This document shows positions 61,475 through 64,000 of a stretch of 64,000 nt of DNA, piece by piece. The stretch comes from Pacificispira sp040217575 (GTDB lineage Bacteria > Pseudomonadota > Alphaproteobacteria > UBA8366 > Aestuariispiraceae): assembly GCA_040217575.1 (NCBI GenBank), contig JAVJPW010000007.1, positions 310,001 through 374,000 on the forward strand, in the 5' to 3' direction. The notes under the pieces were generated by a model that did no database searches, had not been told where the DNA came from, and saw only the letters and a list, made by a program, of their open reading frames with translations. The translations under genes were made by a program, and so were the position numbers. The first letter of the stretch is position 1; every line of letters starts with the position of its first letter.

Positions 61475-63037
61475 ATGACAGGCACGACCGAAAACCGAAA
61501 GACCACCGTCCTTTGCATTTTGGACGGTTGGGGCGAACGGGCGCCGGCCCCCGACAATGCAATCGCCAGCGCGAATACGCCGGTATGGGACCGGTTGAAC
61601 GACACCACGCCGAAGTCGACGCTTGAAGCGTCGGAATCCTTTGTCGGACTACCCGCCGGACAGATGGGGAATTCGGAAGTCGGCCATATGAATATCGGCG
61701 CCGGCCGGGTTGTGAATCAGGACCTGCCCCGCATCGACGCGGCAATCACCGACGGCACCTTGCAGGACGAAACCGGTATCCGGAACTTTATCGCAGCTAT
61801 GAAGGCATCGGGCGGAACGGCGCACGTGCTGGGTCTTATGTCTGATGGCGGTGTCCACAGCCATCAGCGCCACATAGCGGCTTTGGCCCGCATACTGACG
61901 GATGCGGGCGTACCGGTTGCGGTCCATGCATTTTTGGACGGCCGGGACACCGCACCGCAGTCAGCCGCCGATCTGGTCCGCCAGTTCGAAGAGGAACAGG
62001 CCCCCGGCATCCAAGTTGCGACGCTGTGCGGTCGCTACTGGGCGATGGACCGGGACAACCGCTGGGACCGCGTGTCACGTGCTTATGACCTGTTGACCGC
62101 CGCCAAGGGTGAACGATTCGATACCGCGGCCGCCGCGATTGCCGCGTCCTATGCGAATGACGTCAGCGACGAATTTGTCGAACCGTATGTCATTGGCGAC
62201 TATGCGGGCATGGCGGATGGCGACGGGATTCTGATGGCCAACTTCCGCGCGGACCGGGCCCGCGAAATCCTATTGTCCTTCCTGAAGGACGATTTCGACG
62301 GTTTCGATCGAAGCACCGTCATCAGTTTTGCGTCGGTACTGGGCATGGTCGAATATTCCGACGAACTCGCCGGCATGATGGGCACGATCTTTCCGCCGGT
62401 CGAACTGGAAGACGTTTTGGGCGCGGTGATTGCGAACCGCGGCCTGCGCCAGCTGCGCATCGCAGAGACGGAAAAGTACGCCCATGTCACCTTTTTCCTG
62501 AATGGCGGACGCGAAGCCGTCTTTGAGGGTGAGGATCGAATTCTGGTCAAATCGCCGGACGTACCGACTTATGACATACAGCCGGAAATGTCCGCGCCGG
62601 AAGTCACGGACCGGCTGGTGGAAGCCATAGAAAGCGGACGCTACGACCTGATCGTCGTGAATTATGCGAACACGGACATGGTCGGTCACACCGGGAATTT
62701 CGACGCCGCCGTGAAAGCCGTTGAAGCGGTGGATGCGTGCGTCGGCCGCCTGGAATCGGCTCTGCAGGCCGCGGGCGGAAACCTTTTGATCACGGCCGAT
62801 CACGGGAATGCGGAACGCATGCGCGACGACCATACCGGCGGCGCCCACACCGCGCACACGCTCAGCAAAGTTCCGTTCATGCTGGCCGTGTCCAACGGCA
62901 TATCGGCAGCAGGGTTGACCGACGGATCGCTGTGCGACATCGCACCGACTGTGCTGGATATCATGGGCCTGCCACTGCCGGCGGCCATGACCGGCCGAAG
63001 CCTGTTGCAGTACGCGGCAAAAGATGCCGCGGAATAG
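61475..63037 (+). CDS. gpmI: Phosphoglycerate mutase, 2,3-bisphosphoglycerate-independent
   Basis: The 520-residue manganese enzyme interconverts 3- and 2-phosphoglycerate. The catalytic serine is in GQMGNSEVGHMNIGAGR; metal-binding residues lie in CILDGWG near the N-terminus, NYANTDMVGHTG and ADHGNAE near the end. Length is typical. The EnvC-like gene starts inside its last codons, overlapping by 14 bases. A palindromic TTATATAA lies 55 bases before the start codon and may be part of a promoter. Confidence 0.96.
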   Translation: MTGTTENRKTTVLCILDGWGERAPAPDNAIASANTPVWDRLNDTTPKSTLEASESFVGLPAGQMGNSEVGHMNIGAGRVVNQDLPRIDAAITDGTLQDETGIRNFIAAMKASGGTAHVLGLMSDGGVHSHQRHIAALARILTDAGVPVAVHAFLDGRDTAPQSAADLVRQFEEEQAPGIQVATLCGRYWAMDRDNRWDRVSRAYDLLTAAKGERFDTAAAAIAASYANDVSDEFVEPYVIGDYAGMADGDGILMANFRADRAREILLSFLKDDFDGFDRSTVISFASVLGMVEYSDELAGMMGTIFPPVELEDVLGAVIANRGLRQLRIAETEKYAHVTFFLNGGREAVFEGEDRILVKSPDVPTYDIQPEMSAPEVTDRLVEAIESGRYDLIVVNYANTDMVGHTGNFDAAVKAVEAVDACVGRLESALQAAGGNLLITADHGNAERMRDDHTGGAHTAHTLSKVPFMLAVSNGISAAGLTDGSLCDIAPTVLDIMGLPLPAAMTGRSLLQYAAKDAAE

Positions 63038-64000
63038 ACGCATCCTTCATCCGCTTCTGCTGCTTCTGATCTTCGGGCTTGCCGCCTTTCCAATCGACCT
63101 GACGGGCGTCCGCGCCCAATCCGCGGGAACCGCCGCGGACGAGGCGGAGCGCGTACGAGAGGAGCTTGAGGCCGAACGCCAGCGCAGCCGCGAACTCGAA
63201 CAACAGGCACGCATCCTGTCACAGGAATTGGAAGCGCTCAGGCTGCGCCTGGTGACGACCGCGCGGACCACACAGGAACGCGAGGCCCTGGTCGCGAACC
63301 TGGAACTTCAGATCGAAGAACTTCGGATTGAAATGGCTAGGCGCGAACAGGTTCTGGCCGCGCGGCACCGCGAACTGGCGGGAACGTTAAGCGCACTGAC
63401 CGGCCTGGCGGAAGACGCGCCGCGCGCGTTTTTCCTTTACCCCGGCACCCCGCTGGAGGCGGTGCGCGGATCCATGCTGTTGCGTGCCGCGATACCGACA
63501 CTGGGGGAACGTGCGACCATCCTGCGGGCCGATCTGTCCGCCCTGGCCGCCGTACGCGAAGACCTGTCGCAAAGCCTGGATCAATTAAGTCGCGAAGATC
63601 TTGCGCTGGAAGGTGACCGGGAACAGCTGGAATTGCTGATCGCACAGAAACGCGCACTGTATGAAGAGGCGGCAGAACGTTCGCGCGGATCGTCCGAACG
63701 ACTGCGGGAACTCACCGAACGGTCGGAAACACTTCGTGAGCTTCTGGCCGCATTGGAAGAAGAACGTACCGCGCGCGAACGACAGGAAACCGCGGAACCC
63801 GCCCCGACTGTCGGGGAGGACGCGACGCAGCTTGCGGCACTGGCGGTTTCGCCCACGGACCGGCCGGACGGGATTCGCCCCTTTCCGAACGAAGGCGTGA
63901 TCACCTCGCCCACGGTCGGAACACTGGTGCAGCAATATGGCCAGGACATCGGGCGAGGCGAAACGGCCAAGGGAATCCTGATCGAAACCAGGGAAGGCAC
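63024..64000 (+). CDS. EnvC-like murein hydrolase activator, M23 family (partial, cut by window end)
   Basis: The frame opens at ATG 63024, overlapping gpmI, with a basic start (MPRNRR), a hydrophobic signal peptide and a cleavage site near VRA|QS. About 250 residues of Glu/Arg/Leu-rich coiled coil follow, as in EnvC and NlpD-like proteins. The last part (GVITSPTVGTLVQQYGQ) is the start of an M23 peptidase domain that continues beyond the window. In EnvC proteins this domain lacks metal ligands and activates amidases at division; whether it does here cannot be seen. The gpmI-envC-like order is usual in alphaproteobacteria. Confidence 0.85.
   Translation, partial: MPRNRRILHPLLLLLIFGLAAFPIDLTGVRAQSAGTAADEAERVREELEAERQRSRELEQQARILSQELEALRLRLVTTARTTQEREALVANLELQIEELRIEMARREQVLAARHRELAGTLSALTGLAEDAPRAFFLYPGTPLEAVRGSMLLRAAIPTLGERATILRADLSALAAVREDLSQSLDQLSREDLALEGDREQLELLIAQKRALYEEAAERSRGSSERLRELTERSETLRELLAALEEERTARERQETAEPAPTVGEDATQLAALAVSPTDRPDGIRPFPNEGVITSPTVGTLVQQYGQDIGRGETAKGILIETREG

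Overview
The window is a stretch of chromosome from an alphaproteobacterium. Coding is dense, GC is high, and GAA and GAC codons are common. Several gene neighbourhoods are the ones I know from Rhodospirillales and relatives: sucCDAB, glyQ-glyS-ppdK, ychF-pth-rplY-prs, fsa-DUF484-xerC divergent from priA, pgsA-mobB, rpe-heparinase, and moeA-moaD-moaE. A TTAA-N7-TTAAC box of the CtrA type fits the same class. No genus can be fixed from the sequence alone. I see no rRNA, tRNA, CRISPR array, insertion sequence or prophage.

Layout. 1-4.5 kb: a class I methyltransferase fused to a QueC-like PP-loop domain, a second methyltransferase, the AzlCD amino-acid exporter and a Cys-rich lipoprotein. 4.5-11.2 kb: the minus-strand sucC-sucD-sucA-sucB operon of the TCA cycle. 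Its SucA carries an unusual Ala/Lys-rich, histone-H1-like C-terminal tail. 11.7-16.2 kb: RhlE-type RNA helicase, a small YjfB-like motility protein, periplasmic cyclophilin, an EamA transporter and a secreted unknown. 16.3-22.2 kb: glycyl-tRNA synthetase alpha and beta, with a degenerate palindromic repeat between them, and pyruvate phosphate dikinase. 22.2-28.3 kb: orphan sensor kinase, 3-hydroxyisobutyrate-dehydrogenase-like enzyme, PAS_5 protein, TPP enzyme, small secreted protein and LysE exporter.

28.5-31.4 kb: a corrinoid protein, a DUF1638 protein, a small 'virulence factor' family protein and an FMN alpha-hydroxy-acid dehydrogenase. This looks like a one-carbon/corrinoid methyl-transfer module without its methyltransferase. 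31.5-40 kb: a secreted unknown behind a sigma-54-like promoter, then amino-acid genes: D-amino-acid aminotransferase, LysE exporter, GNAT, fused indolepyruvate:ferredoxin oxidoreductase and threonine aldolase, with dCTP deaminase among them. 40-44.6 kb: VOC protein, Rpe, heparinase-like protein, a YHS protein and an acetylpolyamine amidohydrolase-like deacetylase, the last two divergent around the CtrA-like box.

44.6-53.1 kb: YchF, Pth, ribosomal protein L25, PRPP synthetase, XerC, DUF484, transaldolase-like aldolase and PriA. 53.2-60.8 kb: PgsA, MobB, a membrane class III nucleotidyl cyclase, a trimethylamine-dehydrogenase-like Fe-S flavoenzyme, a tiny protein with an IGHNGGPPL motif, MoeA, MoaD, MoaE and GNAT. 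60.8-64 kb: a winged-helix protein, phosphoglycerate mutase GpmI and the start of an EnvC-like M23 peptidase cut by the window edge.

Most of the window is housekeeping. The parts most likely to be new are the methyltransferase-QueC fusion, the SucA tail, the incomplete corrinoid module, the IGHNGGPPL micro-protein and several well-formed operator-like palindromes.
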